Positions 53,947 to 63,723 of a DNA stretch of 64,000 bases are shown here, one piece after another. The stretch is from Colwellia sp. TT2012 (GTDB lineage: Bacteria > Pseudomonadota > Gammaproteobacteria > Enterobacterales > Alteromonadaceae), in contig NZ_LJYX01000006.1 of NCBI RefSeq assembly GCF_001440345.1, positions 62,001-126,000 of the forward strand, written 5' to 3'. Below the pieces are notes generated by a model. It saw only the letters and a list, made by a program, of their open reading frames with translations, had not been told where the DNA came from and did no database searches. Every line of letters starts with the position of its first letter. The first letter of the stretch is position 1. The position numbers were made by a program, and so were the translations under genes.

Positions 53947-54276
53947 TTAAGCGATGGGACGCCAACCGATACAGTCAATAGGGTAACTACCTGAGCCGTT
54001 GAAAAAATCCAAACAGGTATTCATTTCACTTTTGAAAAAAAGATCTTGGTTTAGTGCTTGCGCGCCATGTAAGCTAACTTCATGCATCAAGTGCCAAAAT
54101 ACCCGCTCTTTAGCGCTATACGGGGTTTCATCAACAACACTTAATAAGGTCCACTCTGACATGGTATCTAAAATAAAACGGTCTAACTCGGTATAATGAA
54201 GTTTTTGTTCGATGACTGCATCTACATAGGCATGTATTTCTAATATTTTTTGATCGATAAACTGCTCAATTATCAT
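53947..54276 (-). CDS. Conserved hypothetical protein
   Basis: 109 aa, acidic, mainly helical, no signal peptide: MIIEQFIDQKILEIHAYVDAVIEQKL, then LDRFILDTMSEWTLLSVVDETPYSAKERVFWHLMHEVSLHG and DCIGWRPIA. It has no motif I can tie to a known function, but it looks conserved because a similar size and position (near ampG) are typical in this order. Could be a toxin-antitoxin-like partner or metabolic accessory; nothing in the sequence decides. Same strand as ampG downstream and the cyclophilin upstream. Confidence 0.6.
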   Translation of the reverse strand: MIIEQFIDQKILEIHAYVDAVIEQKLHYTELDRFILDTMSEWTLLSVVDETPYSAKERVFWHLMHEVSLHGAQALNQDLFFKSEMNTCLDFFNGSGSYPIDCIGWRPIA

Positions 54277-54517
54277 GACGTTCCCTTAAAGTACATACTA
54301 CTTAGCACTACAAATGGCGATGTTTAGCTAGAATTATGTTTATCACCGACAATAAATTAGCGCCTTATTATTGATTCATTTTTTTTATTTTTATTTGTGA
54401 TTTTTTATTGGCTATCTTATTTATCAGTGATAATTAGATTTTTGTCAAAAAATAGCGCTGTTTTATTTGTTACATTTTTGTAATAAAAATGCTTAGTTAA
54501 GATAAAATAAACCTGAT

Positions 54518-55105
54518 CTAGTTATCCATGGGTAAAAGTGTTGCTTTGATTAACATGACTGGTTTTACCGGTACATCATTCCAAGCCATAGCTTCGTGGT
54601 AATCTGTCGGCACCTTAGCAATGGCTTCTAGTACTTCCTCACCTTCAATGATAGCGCCAAAAACAGCGTAGCCCCATTTTCTACCAGGGTCTAATGTGGT
54701 GTTATCTGCTAGGTTAAAAAAGAATTGACGATTGGCAGTATGAGGTCGGTTTTCTTTCGCCATGGCAATGGTACCCACTTCATTTTTTAAGCCATTTCCG
54801 GACTCATTAATAATGTTTTTACCTAACTTTTTGGCGGTAAACTCAGCGTCATAACCACCACCTTGCACAATAAAGTCATCAATGATACGGTGGAAAATGG
54901 TGTTGTTATATTCACCTTTTACGACATATTCTAAAAAATTATCCACGGTAATGGGAGCTTTAACTCTATCAAGTTCAACAATAATGACCCCCATAGAGGT
55001 TTGCAACTTTACTTTAGGGTATATGTTAGTTGGATCAACCGCATAGCTAAAAGCACTACTGATTAGCAAGGTGGTGATGATGATATATTGCCATAGTTTT
55101 TTCAA
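54518..55105 (-). CDS. Periplasmic cyclophilin-type peptidyl-prolyl isomerase
   Basis: 195 aa. Signal peptide IIITTLLISSAFSYA, then a cyclophilin domain: KVKLQTSMGVIIVELDRVKAPITVDNFLEYV, FHRIIDDFIVQGGGYD (catalytic Arg in FHR), NRQFFFNLADNTTLDPGRKWGYAVFGAI. PpiA-like in size. Upstream 41 bases away is yajG on the same strand, suggesting an operon. A second secreted cyclophilin (13758-14621) exists with a different C-terminus. Confidence 0.9.
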   Translation of the reverse strand: MKKLWQYIIITTLLISSAFSYAVDPTNIYPKVKLQTSMGVIIVELDRVKAPITVDNFLEYVVKGEYNNTIFHRIIDDFIVQGGGYDAEFTAKKLGKNIINESGNGLKNEVGTIAMAKENRPHTANRQFFFNLADNTTLDPGRKWGYAVFGAIIEGEEVLEAIAKVPTDYHEAMAWNDVPVKPVMLIKATLLPMDN

Positions 55106-55146
55106 AATTACCTACCATTCATTGGTGGAAGCAACGTGGTACGCTG

Positions 55147-55716
55147 CTATAAAAAAGTTTTAATATCGTTACTGGATAAAATTTGTTTTAACAAGCTGCT
55201 TAAATGCTGATTAAACTCACGCTCTAACACCGCGATATCCGCATTAAGGGCACCTTCGCTATGGCCACGGGTTTTAAAGCGGCTGGTCAGGGTTTGTTTG
55301 CCATTGTCTATGCTAACCTTGATAATAATTTCACTTTGGGTGTTATAGCTAACCGTTTCCTGCTCAACACTGATAACCGCTTTTTCTATAGTGACCGTCA
55401 TCTTGTTTTTTGCGCTATCGTTAAAAGCTAAGCCTTGTTGTTGCCACTGTTTAGCTAAAACAGCCTCAATAATATCTTCAAGACGTTGTTTCGATGAAAG
55501 AATTATTGCCGCTTCATCTTGCTCGAGTATTTGAATGATATGGGTGCTGGTACGCATATCTATAATCGTGAGTTGTGCTTGTTTATGAGATAGCTGGTTC
55601 GATGGCGAAAGATAAACTTTGGGTGAGACAATTAAATGAGTAGGCGCTGCACTACAGCCGACAATACCCATAAGTAATGATGCTAGGGCGATAGACTTTA
55701 ATTTATTTAGGTTCAT
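55147..55716 (-). CDS. yajG: YajG-family lipoprotein
   Basis: 189 aa. Lipobox LMGIVGCSAAPT. The mature part has HKQAQLTIIDMRTSTHIIQI and IIEAVLAKQWQQQGLAF, then TLTSRFKTRGHSEGALNADIAVLEREFNQHLSSLLKQIL, as in YajG. Unknown function; in E. coli it sits beside ampG. Its gene ends 41 bases before the cyclophilin gene and starts 17 bases after the rlmG stop, so all three are likely one transcript. Confidence 0.85.
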   Translation of the reverse strand: MNLNKLKSIALASLLMGIVGCSAAPTHLIVSPKVYLSPSNQLSHKQAQLTIIDMRTSTHIIQILEQDEAAIILSSKQRLEDIIEAVLAKQWQQQGLAFNDSAKNKMTVTIEKAVISVEQETVSYNTQSEIIIKVSIDNGKQTLTSRFKTRGHSEGALNADIAVLEREFNQHLSSLLKQILSSNDIKTFL

Positions 55717-55733
55717 TATTTTCTCAAGTCTTT

Positions 55734-56924
55734 TTATTTTTTAATGGCTGAGTGCGTGACAAACTTATTATTACTGGCGATTAAGGTTTCATTACCAAAA
55801 AGACGCTGTAATTTAATATGATAAGCTAATTGTCTGTTACCAATAATTCGTAATTCTCCGCCTTTTTTGAGTACTCTGTGGCTATCTTTAAACATCTGCC
55901 AAGCAATATGATCTGTGGTGGCGGTATTTTGATGAAAAGGTGGATTACACAAAATCAAATCAACACTACCACCTTCTATATCGGTTAAAGAGTCGTTAAG
56001 GATAAACTCACAATTTTCAATCGATTCAGGTAGGTTAGTTTTTATATTTTGTTCAGCAGAAGCGATGGCCATGGTTGATTCATCAATAAATTGAACGTGC
56101 GCTTCAGGTTGGTTAGCCAATACGGTTAGACCAATCACGCCATTACCACAGCCTAAATCAATTACTTTGCTGTTAGCGGCAACTTGGGGTAAATTTTCAA
56201 TAAAGTAGCGCGCGCCAATATCTAACTTTTCTCTGGCATAAACATTGGCATGATTACTAATGCTAAGTTCACGTGACGGCGAGTCATTGGTCGATTTATG
56301 CGTTATGGTCCATATCGTTGGAAAAGGAGAGTGATTGACTTGTTTATTGTTTATATGACAGTCAAACTGGCAAAATACTAAACGCGCTTTTTTTACCGCT
56401 AAAGAGGTCTTTGTGGTGCCTAAATATTTTTCAAATACTTTTAAGGTTGCGCTGTGTATTTCTTTAGCGCGATCGGCGGCGATAAAAATACAGTTATCGT
56501 TAACCGATTGCTTAATTTGAATAAGCTGTTCAATTAACATTGCTTTGCTTTTAGGGATTTTATATAAAATGACATCAATGTCATTAGGTAAGGCATCAAG
56601 CGAGTTTAGCTGGGTAATATTGCTATCGTCTAAGGAATTTTGCTCAATGTTGTAGCTTATTCCTTGGCTACTGATATAAGAGTCATTAATACAAACCACT
56701 TCAGCATTATCACTACCAGAATGGCAAAAATTCGTCGTCAATGCGCCAAAGGCATCATTAAAAATAGCAACCTTGGTATTAGCGTTAATTAAACCTTGTT
56801 CTTCAATATGGTTTATCAGGTATTCATCGGCTGAGTCCCATGCTTGTAAGCTACGGTTTACTTGCGCAGCAGGGAAACGGCTGAGGAATAAGTTTCTATC
56901 ATTAACAATAAAGGGGCTGATCAT
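55734..56924 (-). CDS. rlmG: 23S rRNA (guanine-1835-N2)-methyltransferase
   Basis: 396 aa from the chosen start MISPFIVNDRNLFLSRFPA; an upstream frame to 56999 is unlike RlmG N-termini. E. coli RlmG is 378 aa and shares LxLxRFPA.......LQAWDSADEYLI. A first, degenerate methyltransferase domain is followed by the catalytic one: VIDLGCGNGVIGLTVL (SAM motif) and LILCNPPFHQN (NPPF). It modifies G1835 of 23S rRNA. Divergent from bolA, with the two promoters in a 137-base gap. Confidence 0.88.
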   Translation of the reverse strand: MISPFIVNDRNLFLSRFPAAQVNRSLQAWDSADEYLINHIEEQGLINANTKVAIFNDAFGALTTNFCHSGSDNAEVVCINDSYISSQGISYNIEQNSLDDSNITQLNSLDALPNDIDVILYKIPKSKAMLIEQLIQIKQSVNDNCIFIAADRAKEIHSATLKVFEKYLGTTKTSLAVKKARLVFCQFDCHINNKQVNHSPFPTIWTITHKSTNDSPSRELSISNHANVYAREKLDIGARYFIENLPQVAANSKVIDLGCGNGVIGLTVLANQPEAHVQFIDESTMAIASAEQNIKTNLPESIENCEFILNDSLTDIEGGSVDLILCNPPFHQNTATTDHIAWQMFKDSHRVLKKGGELRIIGNRQLAYHIKLQRLFGNETLIASNNKFVTHSAIKK

Positions 56925-57061
56925 AAAAATGGCTAAAATGGCAGGGAAAATTTGCCCGCTATTGTGGCATAATTGACAAGATATTGTTGGTCTATCCACT
57001 TAAATCGGCTAAAATATTTGCCACATTAGTACTTGATAAATTTACCTTCAGCGAGAGAATA

Positions 57062-57376
57062 ATGACTGTAGCCGCTATTATTGAACAAAAACTACTTGAT
57101 GCCTTTCAGCCATCACACCTAGATGTGATTAATGAAAGCAATAACCATAATGTACCACCGGGCAGTGAGTCACACTTTAAAGTAGTGATAGTTGCTAAAG
57201 CTTTTGAAAATGAACGTTTAATAAAACGCCACCGCTTAGTAAATGCTGTGCTCTCAGAGGAGTTAGCAGAAAAAATTCATGCGCTGGCATTACATACCTA
57301 TACAGAAAAAGAATGGCAAGAGCAGTACGCTAACAATACGCCAAGCTCACCCAACTGCTTAGGTGGCGGAAAATAA
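57062..57376 (+). CDS. bolA: BolA family protein
   Basis: 104 aa from the start MTVAAIIEQKLLDAFQPSHL (GAGAG just upstream); a longer frame from 56984 overlaps the rlmG promoter. BolA fold with SHFKVVIVAKAFENERLIKRHRLVNAVL and IHALALHTYTEKEWQEQ. It works with monothiol glutaredoxins in Fe-S and stress responses and affects cell shape in E. coli. The conserved His of KRHRLV is present. Divergent from rlmG, 155 bases before fabV. Confidence 0.9.
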   Translation: MTVAAIIEQKLLDAFQPSHLDVINESNNHNVPPGSESHFKVVIVAKAFENERLIKRHRLVNAVLSEELAEKIHALALHTYTEKEWQEQYANNTPSSPNCLGGGK

Positions 57377-57531
57377 ACGAGAAAAACCGACTTCTGGTCG
57401 TACCTCTTTATGCTTAAGGCAGGGTACAATAACAACAATTTTTTGAAAGTCTCTTTCAAACCTTAGCTAGGATTTATGCAAAATGGCATCACTGTAGCTG
57501 AGTCAATAATATAAATAAAAAAGGTTTACTT

Positions 57532-58722
57532 ATGGTTATCAAACCAAAAATTCGTGGTTTTATCTGTACTAATGCTCATCCAGTAGGCTGTGAAGCCCAT
57601 GTAAATGAGCAAATTGCTTATGTTAAAGCGCAAACATCAGCGACTTCTGGTCCTAAAAATGTTTTAGTTATTGGTGCTTCTACTGGTTATGGTTTAGCTT
57701 CACGTATCACCGCTACTTTTGCTCATGATGCACAAACCTTAGGTATTTTCTTTGAAAAACCGCCGTCAGAAAGAAAAACGGCATCTGCTGGTTGGTATAA
57801 CACAGTAGCCTTTCAAAAAGCAGCTGATGCAGCAGGCATTTACGCTAAAAATATTAATGGTGATGCTTTTTCTCATGAAATAAAAGCCAAAGCGATTGCA
57901 GCCATTAAAGCTGATATGGGTAAAGTTGATTTAGTGGTTTATTCATTAGCATCGCCACGGAGAACTGATCCAGATACAGGTGAAGTCTATATATCAACGT
58001 TAAAGCCAATAGGTCAAAGTGTTACCACTAAGAACCTAAATACCTCAAAGCGTACTATTGATGAAATCTCTGTTGAAGCAGCAAATGAGGCTGAAATTCA
58101 AGGTACTATCGATGTAATGGGCGGTGCTGATTGGGAATTATGGATGAACGCGCTTAACGATGCCGGTGTATTGGCACAAGGTGTTAAAACCGTCGCTTAC
58201 ACCTACATTGGTAAAGAGTTAACGTGGCCAATTTACGGTAAAGCGACTATTGGTAAAGCGAAAGAAGATTTAGACCGAGCCGCAACGGCAATTAATGCCG
58301 CAACCGCTGATTTAAACGGTAAAGCCCGCGTTACTTCATTAAACGCTGTGGTGACTCAAGCAAGCTCAGCTATTCCCATTATGCCGCTATATATTTCAGC
58401 TATGTTCAAAGTGATGAAAGCTGATGGTACATATGAAGGTTGTATCGAACAAATTTCAAACTTATTCAAAGAGAATATTTATAGTGACTCGCCTCGTTTG
58501 GATGAGCAAGGTCGTTTCCGTCAAAACTATAAAGAATTAGAAGACAGTGTTCAGCAACGTGTTACCGATATTTGGAACCGTGTTGAAACCGACACTCTTG
58601 ATGAATTAACCGATTATGTTGCTTATCATCAAGAGTTCTTAAAGCTGTTTGGTTTTGGTATTTCCGGTGTTGATTATGACGCTGACGTGAATCAAGAAAT
58701 AGCCATTAATAACTTAGTCTAG
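57532..58722 (+). CDS. fabV: Enoyl-ACP reductase (trans-2-enoyl-CoA reductase type)
   Basis: 396 aa, the FabV length. NADH-dependent last step of fatty-acid elongation, giving triclosan resistance where it replaces FabI. The opening [20 protein letters not shown] and [17 protein letters not shown] are diagnostic. The catalytic pair is Tyr235 and Lys244 (Y-x8-K in [16 protein letters not shown]), the same numbering as characterised FabV proteins. Followed by a strong terminator, so monocistronic. Confidence 0.97.
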   Translation: MVIKPKIRGFICTNAHPVGCEAHVNEQIAYVKAQTSATSGPKNVLVIGASTGYGLASRITATFAHDAQTLGIFFEKPPSERKTASAGWYNTVAFQKAADAAGIYAKNINGDAFSHEIKAKAIAAIKADMGKVDLVVYSLASPRRTDPDTGEVYISTLKPIGQSVTTKNLNTSKRTIDEISVEAANEAEIQGTIDVMGGADWELWMNALNDAGVLAQGVKTVAYTYIGKELTWPIYGKATIGKAKEDLDRAATAINAATADLNGKARVTSLNAVVTQASSAIPIMPLYISAMFKVMKADGTYEGCIEQISNLFKENIYSDSPRLDEQGRFRQNYKELEDSVQQRVTDIWNRVETDTLDELTDYVAYHQEFLKLFGFGISGVDYDADVNQEIAINNLV

Positions 58723-58785
58723 TTAAGTCTAGGTCAAAGTTAAGCGTCATTGTTATTGCCTCTGAGCATTAACCGCTAAACATTA

Positions 58786-58829
58786 AAAAGCCGCACTATT
58801 TATTACTAGTAATAAATAGTGCGGCTTTG
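58786..58829 (+). terminator. Intrinsic terminator after fabV
   Basis: Near-perfect 18-base inverted repeat AAAGCCGCACTATTTATT / AATAAATAGTGCGGCTTT with a 6-base loop. It separates fabV from the convergent hemolysin III gene and can work both ways. Confidence 0.92.
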
Positions 58830-58865
58830 TTGTTCTTTAAATTAGACTTTTAATTTTTTCTGGTA

Positions 58866-59525
58866 TTAAACATACCAATAAATCATTAAAAAGTGACAAG
58901 TAGCGCCACCTAGAACAAATAGGTGCCAAATAGCATGAGTATAAGCCACTGTTTTTTTGACATAGAAAAATACGCCCAGACAATAAATCAGCCCACCTAA
59001 TGCTAACAAACTTATAGCCTCTTCAGGCAGTGCTTTAACTAACTCCCCGAGAACACCTAACGAAATAAAGCCCATGGCTAAATAAGTGCACAAAGATACT
59101 TTCTTGTACTTATTGCCAAACTTTATTTTAAAAATAATCCCTGCAAGCGCAAATAGCCAAATCAATGCTAATAAGGTATAGCCAAGTGGTCCGGCTAAGG
59201 TGAGTGCAAACAGTGGCGTATAGGTACCAGCAATGAGTAAATAAATTGCGCAGTGATCCAGTAGTTTGAAGATACTTTTAGCGCGTTCATTGGTTAAACT
59301 ATGGTAAAGGGTTGATGCTAAAAAGAGTAAAATACCACTGCTAGCAAAGACACTGAAGCTGATGATGCGGTTAATATCCCCTTGGCTATTTTTTAATAAT
59401 AAAAACAGTGCTAAGCAACTGAGTATTAGGCCAAAGGCATGGCTGATGGCATTCAGAGCTTCTTCGCGACGGCTATAGGACGTTGGCTGGCAATTGTCTG
59501 TAGGACTGTTTTTCTGGAAAGACAT
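58866..59525 (-). CDS. Hemolysin III / PAQR family membrane protein
   Basis: 219 aa with seven predicted membrane segments. The family histidines are seen in STLYHSL (58-99 region), LDHCAIYLLIAGTYTPLFAL and HAIWHLFVLGGATCHFLMIYWYV; these coordinate zinc in PAQR-type proteins. EEALNAISHAFG at the start is typical. The hemolysin name comes from Bacillus; most bacterial members are of unknown function. Monocistronic. Confidence 0.88.
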   Translation of the reverse strand: MSFQKNSPTDNCQPTSYSRREEALNAISHAFGLILSCLALFLLLKNSQGDINRIISFSVFASSGILLFLASTLYHSLTNERAKSIFKLLDHCAIYLLIAGTYTPLFALTLAGPLGYTLLALIWLFALAGIIFKIKFGNKYKKVSLCTYLAMGFISLGVLGELVKALPEEAISLLALGGLIYCLGVFFYVKKTVAYTHAIWHLFVLGGATCHFLMIYWYV

Positions 59526-59659
59526 AGTTAATCGCTGGAGTTAATTGAGTGTACGAGGGTACGCTCAATTACAAAGCAAAGGAAGGGCTTTGTTTAAAGA
59601 GTAAGTTTAAGGCTAAAGCTCGTTTAGCCATGCAGTGCAATCGCTATTTATAAATTTAG

Positions 59660-59878
59660 TTAAAGGGCTAACTCAATAACCATGTCTCTTAATTCATCTT
59701 TAGAGATAGAGTTACTGTGGTTTTTATCAAAGCGATTAAAGATGGTTTCACACATGCGAATACCTTTGTCTTGCAGTAATACATCAATGAGTTCAACAAA
59801 CTCAGTTCGATTAATTACGCCATCTTTATCTTCATCAAACACTTCAAATAATTCATCTACCCACTGATTTAAGTCCAT
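59660..59878 (-). CDS. Small EF-hand calcium-binding protein
   Basis: 72 aa. Two canonical EF-hands: D15-E-D17-K-D19-G-V-I-N23..E26 and D51-K-N53-H-S55-N-S-I-S59..E62. No signal peptide, so a cytosolic calmodulin-like sensor is suggested. Its ATG has GGATTAC upstream (weak SD). The upstream region holds an inverted repeat (about 59895-59935) that may be a regulatory hairpin. Target unknown. Confidence 0.85.
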   Translation of the reverse strand: MDLNQWVDELFEVFDEDKDGVINRTEFVELIDVLLQDKGIRMCETIFNRFDKNHSNSISKDELRDMVIELAL

Positions 59879-60224
59879 ATGTAATCCTTAGCACCAATTT
59901 AAATAAGATATGACTAAACCATATCCCTTATTTAGGTGTTTGGGAATGGCTATTTAATATTTTTTACCCTTATGATGGATAAAGACGCAATTTATTTGCT
60001 TGTTGTCAACTTTAGGGGGGATTAGATCTGAAGTGGTCGGATTTGTTTACTGTCGCCTTTATTGATATAGCTAGCGATAAATACCCAATAGTGGTGTTTC
60101 GTATTAGTTATTCTTTATATTTTATCCTGATGTTATCTTTATTTTTGTGATTTTATTATATTTCTTGTAATAAAGTTGAAAAGGTAAAGACTAACTGTCC
60201 AATGCTTATTTAAGGAAAGATAAA
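59879..60224. other. 346-base divergent gap between the EF-hand and hydrolase genes
   Basis: No gene. An imperfect inverted repeat TAAATAAGATATG / CATATCCCTTATTTA lies near 59897-59935. The end shows TTAAGGAAAGATAAA as the ribosome-binding site of the hydrolase gene. The rest is AT-rich. Confidence 0.5.
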
Positions 60225-61739
60225 ATGAAAACGATGTGGAAAGTAACGTGGAGCAAAATTCTTGCCCTAGGTTTGTTGTCAATAACCTCTTCAACGTGGG
60301 CGAATGATTATAAATTAACATTAGAGAATTGCCATTTAGGCGAAATACGCTCACAAGTTAAATGTGGAAAATTACAAGTACCTGAAAATTACCAAAAACC
60401 GCAAGGCAGACAAATCTCAGTAAACTTTTCAATACTGCCAGCCATTAATAATAGTGAAGATAAAATACCGTTAATGTTTTTGGCGGGTGGTCCTGGACAA
60501 GGCGCGGTAGAATTATCAGCCAATGTCTTTAGAGATTTTAATGAAATTCGTAAATCACGCGATATTATTTTAGTTGACCAACGCGGTACGGGGGAGTCTA
60601 GCCCCTTACAGTGTCAAGATAATGTTGGCATTAACCCTTACACTAGCTTGGTTGAAGACTTTACTAACGAAGAAGTAAAAGATTGTTTAGCGCAGTTAAC
60701 CGCAGACGACAAGCTTGACTTAGCACAATTTACCTCTGAAAACGCTGTTCGAGATTTTGATGCTGTGCGCGCGGCTTTGGGTCATGAAAAAATTAATATT
60801 TACGGCGGCTCTTACGGTACTCGTACAGCACTAGTGTATATGCGTTTGTTCCCTCAGTCGCTCAATAGTGTGGTACTAGACAGCGTTGCACCGGTAGAAG
60901 TGCCTATTGGTCTTTTTGGTCAAAGCACAGCGAGATCGTTCAAACTGTTATTAGACAATTGCCAAAAAGATAAAGCGTGCCAGCAAGCTTACCCAAACTT
61001 AGCGCAAGAATTTAAAAGTGTGGTTGCCAAGTTAGCGCAAAGCCCTGCTAACGTGACTATTAGCCATCCAAGGCTTGGTACGGCAACTGAATTTATTATT
61101 AACGACAGTAAGTTTATTTCAACTTTGCGACTGCAGCTGTACTCATTAATGGGTCGCTCACTGGTGCCCTTAATCATTCACCAAGCCAGTTTGGGCGATT
61201 TTAAACCGCTAGCAGGATTAATTGCGCAAACCGATACCGAAAAAGGTATGGGTATTTATATTGGTTTGCATCTAAATATAATTTGTAATGAAGACATGCC
61301 AAGAATGTCGGTGCAGATGCTTAAAGATGATGCTAATAATGATTTTTCTAAAGATCTTAGCAGTAAAATTATGCAAAATGCTTGTGCCGTGTGGCCAAGG
61401 TACCCGGTAAATGATGATTTTTATATGCCAGTAACGGCTAATATTCCCACGCTTATTTTATCAGGTGAATTAGACCCAGTTACCCCGCCAAGCAATGGTG
61501 AGAAATCAGCGGCAACCTTGCCCAATAGCCATCATATTGTCGCTAAAAATACTGCGCACATTGTGGCATCAACAAAATGTGCGGTTGGCATAGTTAATGA
61601 ATTTTTAACCAGTTTAACGCCGAAGGCATTAGATGAAAGCTGTTTAAGTGAATTGCCCGACGAGTCATTTATGACCGGTTTAAATGGTAGCGTGATCAGT
61701 ACGGTTGAAAAAAACATTGCTCAAGCAGTAAAGGAATAA
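60225..61739 (+). CDS. Secreted alpha/beta hydrolase, TAP/proline-iminopeptidase-like
   Basis: 504 aa. Signal peptide LALGLLSITSSTWA. Alpha/beta-hydrolase with oxyanion loop LMFLAGGPGQGA, nucleophile Ser196 in GGSYGTRTAL, Asp417 in LSGELDPVTPP and His445 in KNTAHIVAS, and IILVDQRGTGESSPLQC. The C-terminal TAP-like region matches tripeptidyl aminopeptidases of the S33 family. The ABC transporter ATPase starts 2 bases after its stop, so the three genes form one operon; the substrate may be a peptide that is then moved by that exporter. Confidence 0.88.
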   Translation: MKTMWKVTWSKILALGLLSITSSTWANDYKLTLENCHLGEIRSQVKCGKLQVPENYQKPQGRQISVNFSILPAINNSEDKIPLMFLAGGPGQGAVELSANVFRDFNEIRKSRDIILVDQRGTGESSPLQCQDNVGINPYTSLVEDFTNEEVKDCLAQLTADDKLDLAQFTSENAVRDFDAVRAALGHEKINIYGGSYGTRTALVYMRLFPQSLNSVVLDSVAPVEVPIGLFGQSTARSFKLLLDNCQKDKACQQAYPNLAQEFKSVVAKLAQSPANVTISHPRLGTATEFIINDSKFISTLRLQLYSLMGRSLVPLIIHQASLGDFKPLAGLIAQTDTEKGMGIYIGLHLNIICNEDMPRMSVQMLKDDANNDFSKDLSSKIMQNACAVWPRYPVNDDFYMPVTANIPTLILSGELDPVTPPSNGEKSAATLPNSHHIVAKNTAHIVASTKCAVGIVNEFLTSLTPKALDESCLSELPDESFMTGLNGSVISTVEKNIAQAVKE

Positions 61740-61741
61740 TC

Positions 61742-62488
61742 ATGATTGAAGTAAAGAATTTACATAAAAGTTTTGTCTCAAAAAAGACTACCGTAAAAGC
61801 CTTAGACGGTTTATCTTTTACCGCTAAAGATGGTGAAATCACCGGCATACTCGGACCTAATGGCGCAGGTAAAACCACCTGTTTACGTACCTTGTATGGT
61901 TTGTTAAAACCTGATAAAGGCTCGGTATTAGTTGATGGTATTAATGTATTAGACGATCCGTTAACCGTGCGAAAAAGTTTGGGCATATTCCCAGATAAAT
62001 TTGGTTTGTATGAGCGTTTAACTGCGTATGAGCAAGTAGATTATTTTGCCAGTATTCATGGTATGCACGGCGCAGCTAAACATCAGGCTATCGAGACTGT
62101 TTTTAAAGAATTAGAAATGACCGAACTAGCGCATCGAAAAACCACCGGTTTCTCACAAGGTCAACGTATGAAAGTTACTCTGGCACAAGCCTTGGTACAT
62201 CAACCAAAAAACTTTGTCTTGGATGAGCCAACTAGAGGTTTGGATGTAATGAGTACCCGTATTTTACGTAATTACTTAGCCGCGCATAAAGAAAAAGGCC
62301 ACTGTATTTTATTCTCATCACATGTGATGCAAGAAGTTGCCGCACTGTGTGATCGGGTGATTATCGTCGCTAACGGTAAGTTAGCCGCAGAAGGTACACC
62401 ACAAGAGCTGTGTGATTTAGCCGGTGAAAAATTATTAGAAGATGCCTTTGTTAAACTTATAGGCTCAGATGAAGGAGTAGCAGCATAA
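61742..62488 (+). CDS. ABC transporter ATP-binding protein (NatA-like)
   Basis: 248 aa. Walker A GPNGAGKT (38-45), signature FSQGQRMKV, Walker B NFVLDEPTRGLD, and the H-loop in LFSSHVMQEVAAL. ABC-2 type exporter class. It overlaps the permease gene by one base (TAATG at 62487-62490), showing tight coupling. Partner: the gene at 62488-63663. The preceding secreted hydrolase ends 2 bases before this start. Confidence 0.9.
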   Translation: MIEVKNLHKSFVSKKTTVKALDGLSFTAKDGEITGILGPNGAGKTTCLRTLYGLLKPDKGSVLVDGINVLDDPLTVRKSLGIFPDKFGLYERLTAYEQVDYFASIHGMHGAAKHQAIETVFKELEMTELAHRKTTGFSQGQRMKVTLAQALVHQPKNFVLDEPTRGLDVMSTRILRNYLAAHKEKGHCILFSSHVMQEVAALCDRVIIVANGKLAAEGTPQELCDLAGEKLLEDAFVKLIGSDEGVAA

Positions 62489-63663
62489 TGAATGCGAGCA
62501 TAAGACAATTTAACGCCTTGTTAATTAAAGAATTAAAAGAAGCATATCGTGATAAACGTGCCTTGATGGTCGCATTAAGCATGGCCTTTTTTCTACCCGT
62601 GCTGATGGTAATAGTGGTTAACATTGTGATCACAAAGAGTGTTGACAATCCCGCGGTTTATGTTCAATTTACCGGTGCTGAATATGCCCCTAAGTTAATA
62701 AAGGCACTGCAAGACAAAAATATATTAGCGTTTGCGGACGTGCCGAGCGAGGATAAACGTCAATGGCAGCAGCAAAGCATTGAGCTGAAAATTCCTGAGT
62801 CTTATGCGCAAGATATGGCTGAGGGCAGACCGATTGATATTATATTACGTGCCGACTTTACCGAGCAATCGTTAGGTGTGCCGCTAAGACGTATTGATAA
62901 CATCATTCAAAAACACTCCATGGCGATAGGTTATAAACGTTTATTAGTGCGCGGTATTGATACTAAATTATTACAGCCGATTGCGCTGCAAAAACAAGAT
63001 ACCGCTTTGCCTAGCTCTAATGCTATGATGATTTCTATGATGTTAGGTATTTCCCTTTTACTGCTCGCTTTTATGTCAGGTTTATCTATTGCTATTGACT
63101 CAAGTGCTGGTGAACGTGAGCGTAATATTTTAGAAATGTTACTTTGCCAACCGGTTAGTACCTTAAAAATAGTGTTAGCTAAAATGACCTGTGTTAGCTC
63201 GGTTAGTATTTTGTCTATCGCTATCATGCTCAGTTTGACTTCGTTTGCCATGAATTTTATTGATTTAAGTAAATTAGGTATGTCTTTTAATATTGATTTA
63301 ACAACATTCTCTGTATTGATGTTATTGCTTATCCCAATATGTTTTTTAGCGGCAATTTTACAGCTGTTTTTTGCTTTTCAAGCAAAAAGTTTTAAAGAAG
63401 CGCAAGCAACGGTGAGCATGTTAATTGCGGTGCCAACCACTATTCCTTACGCAATGATGTTTATGGACAGTAAACCTGCTTGGTTGAGCTACGCACCGAT
63501 CGCGGGGCATTCTTTATTAATGGAAGATATCTTTAAAGGTCTGCCCATTGACTGGTTCGCCTTTGCTGCCACGACGGCGCTTACACTAGCGCTTATCGCA
63601 GCACTGGTTGTGACTTTATCGATACGATTAAAATCTGAAAAAGTTGTTATGGCGCTAAGTTAG
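62488..63663 (+). CDS. ABC transporter permease (NatB-like, ABC-2 type)
   Basis: 391 aa with one membrane helix near residue 20-45 (ALSMAFFLPVLMVIVVNIVI), a long extracytoplasmic loop of about 130 residues, and five or more helices from about 175. ERERNILEMLLCQPVSTLKIVLAK is the typical E-rich coupling loop of NatB/ABC-2 exporters. Forms the pore with the ATPase encoded in front of it. Export of sodium is the Bacillus precedent; here a peptide or lipid cargo is equally possible. Confidence 0.87.
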   Translation: MNASIRQFNALLIKELKEAYRDKRALMVALSMAFFLPVLMVIVVNIVITKSVDNPAVYVQFTGAEYAPKLIKALQDKNILAFADVPSEDKRQWQQQSIELKIPESYAQDMAEGRPIDIILRADFTEQSLGVPLRRIDNIIQKHSMAIGYKRLLVRGIDTKLLQPIALQKQDTALPSSNAMMISMMLGISLLLLAFMSGLSIAIDSSAGERERNILEMLLCQPVSTLKIVLAKMTCVSSVSILSIAIMLSLTSFAMNFIDLSKLGMSFNIDLTTFSVLMLLLIPICFLAAILQLFFAFQAKSFKEAQATVSMLIAVPTTIPYAMMFMDSKPAWLSYAPIAGHSLLMEDIFKGLPIDWFAFAATTALTLALIAALVVTLSIRLKSEKVVMALS

Positions 63664-63723
63664 TATTGGTTTTGATGATTAAATGCAAGTAACTGAATAA
63701 GAGCTGAGCTAAAAGCAATTAAT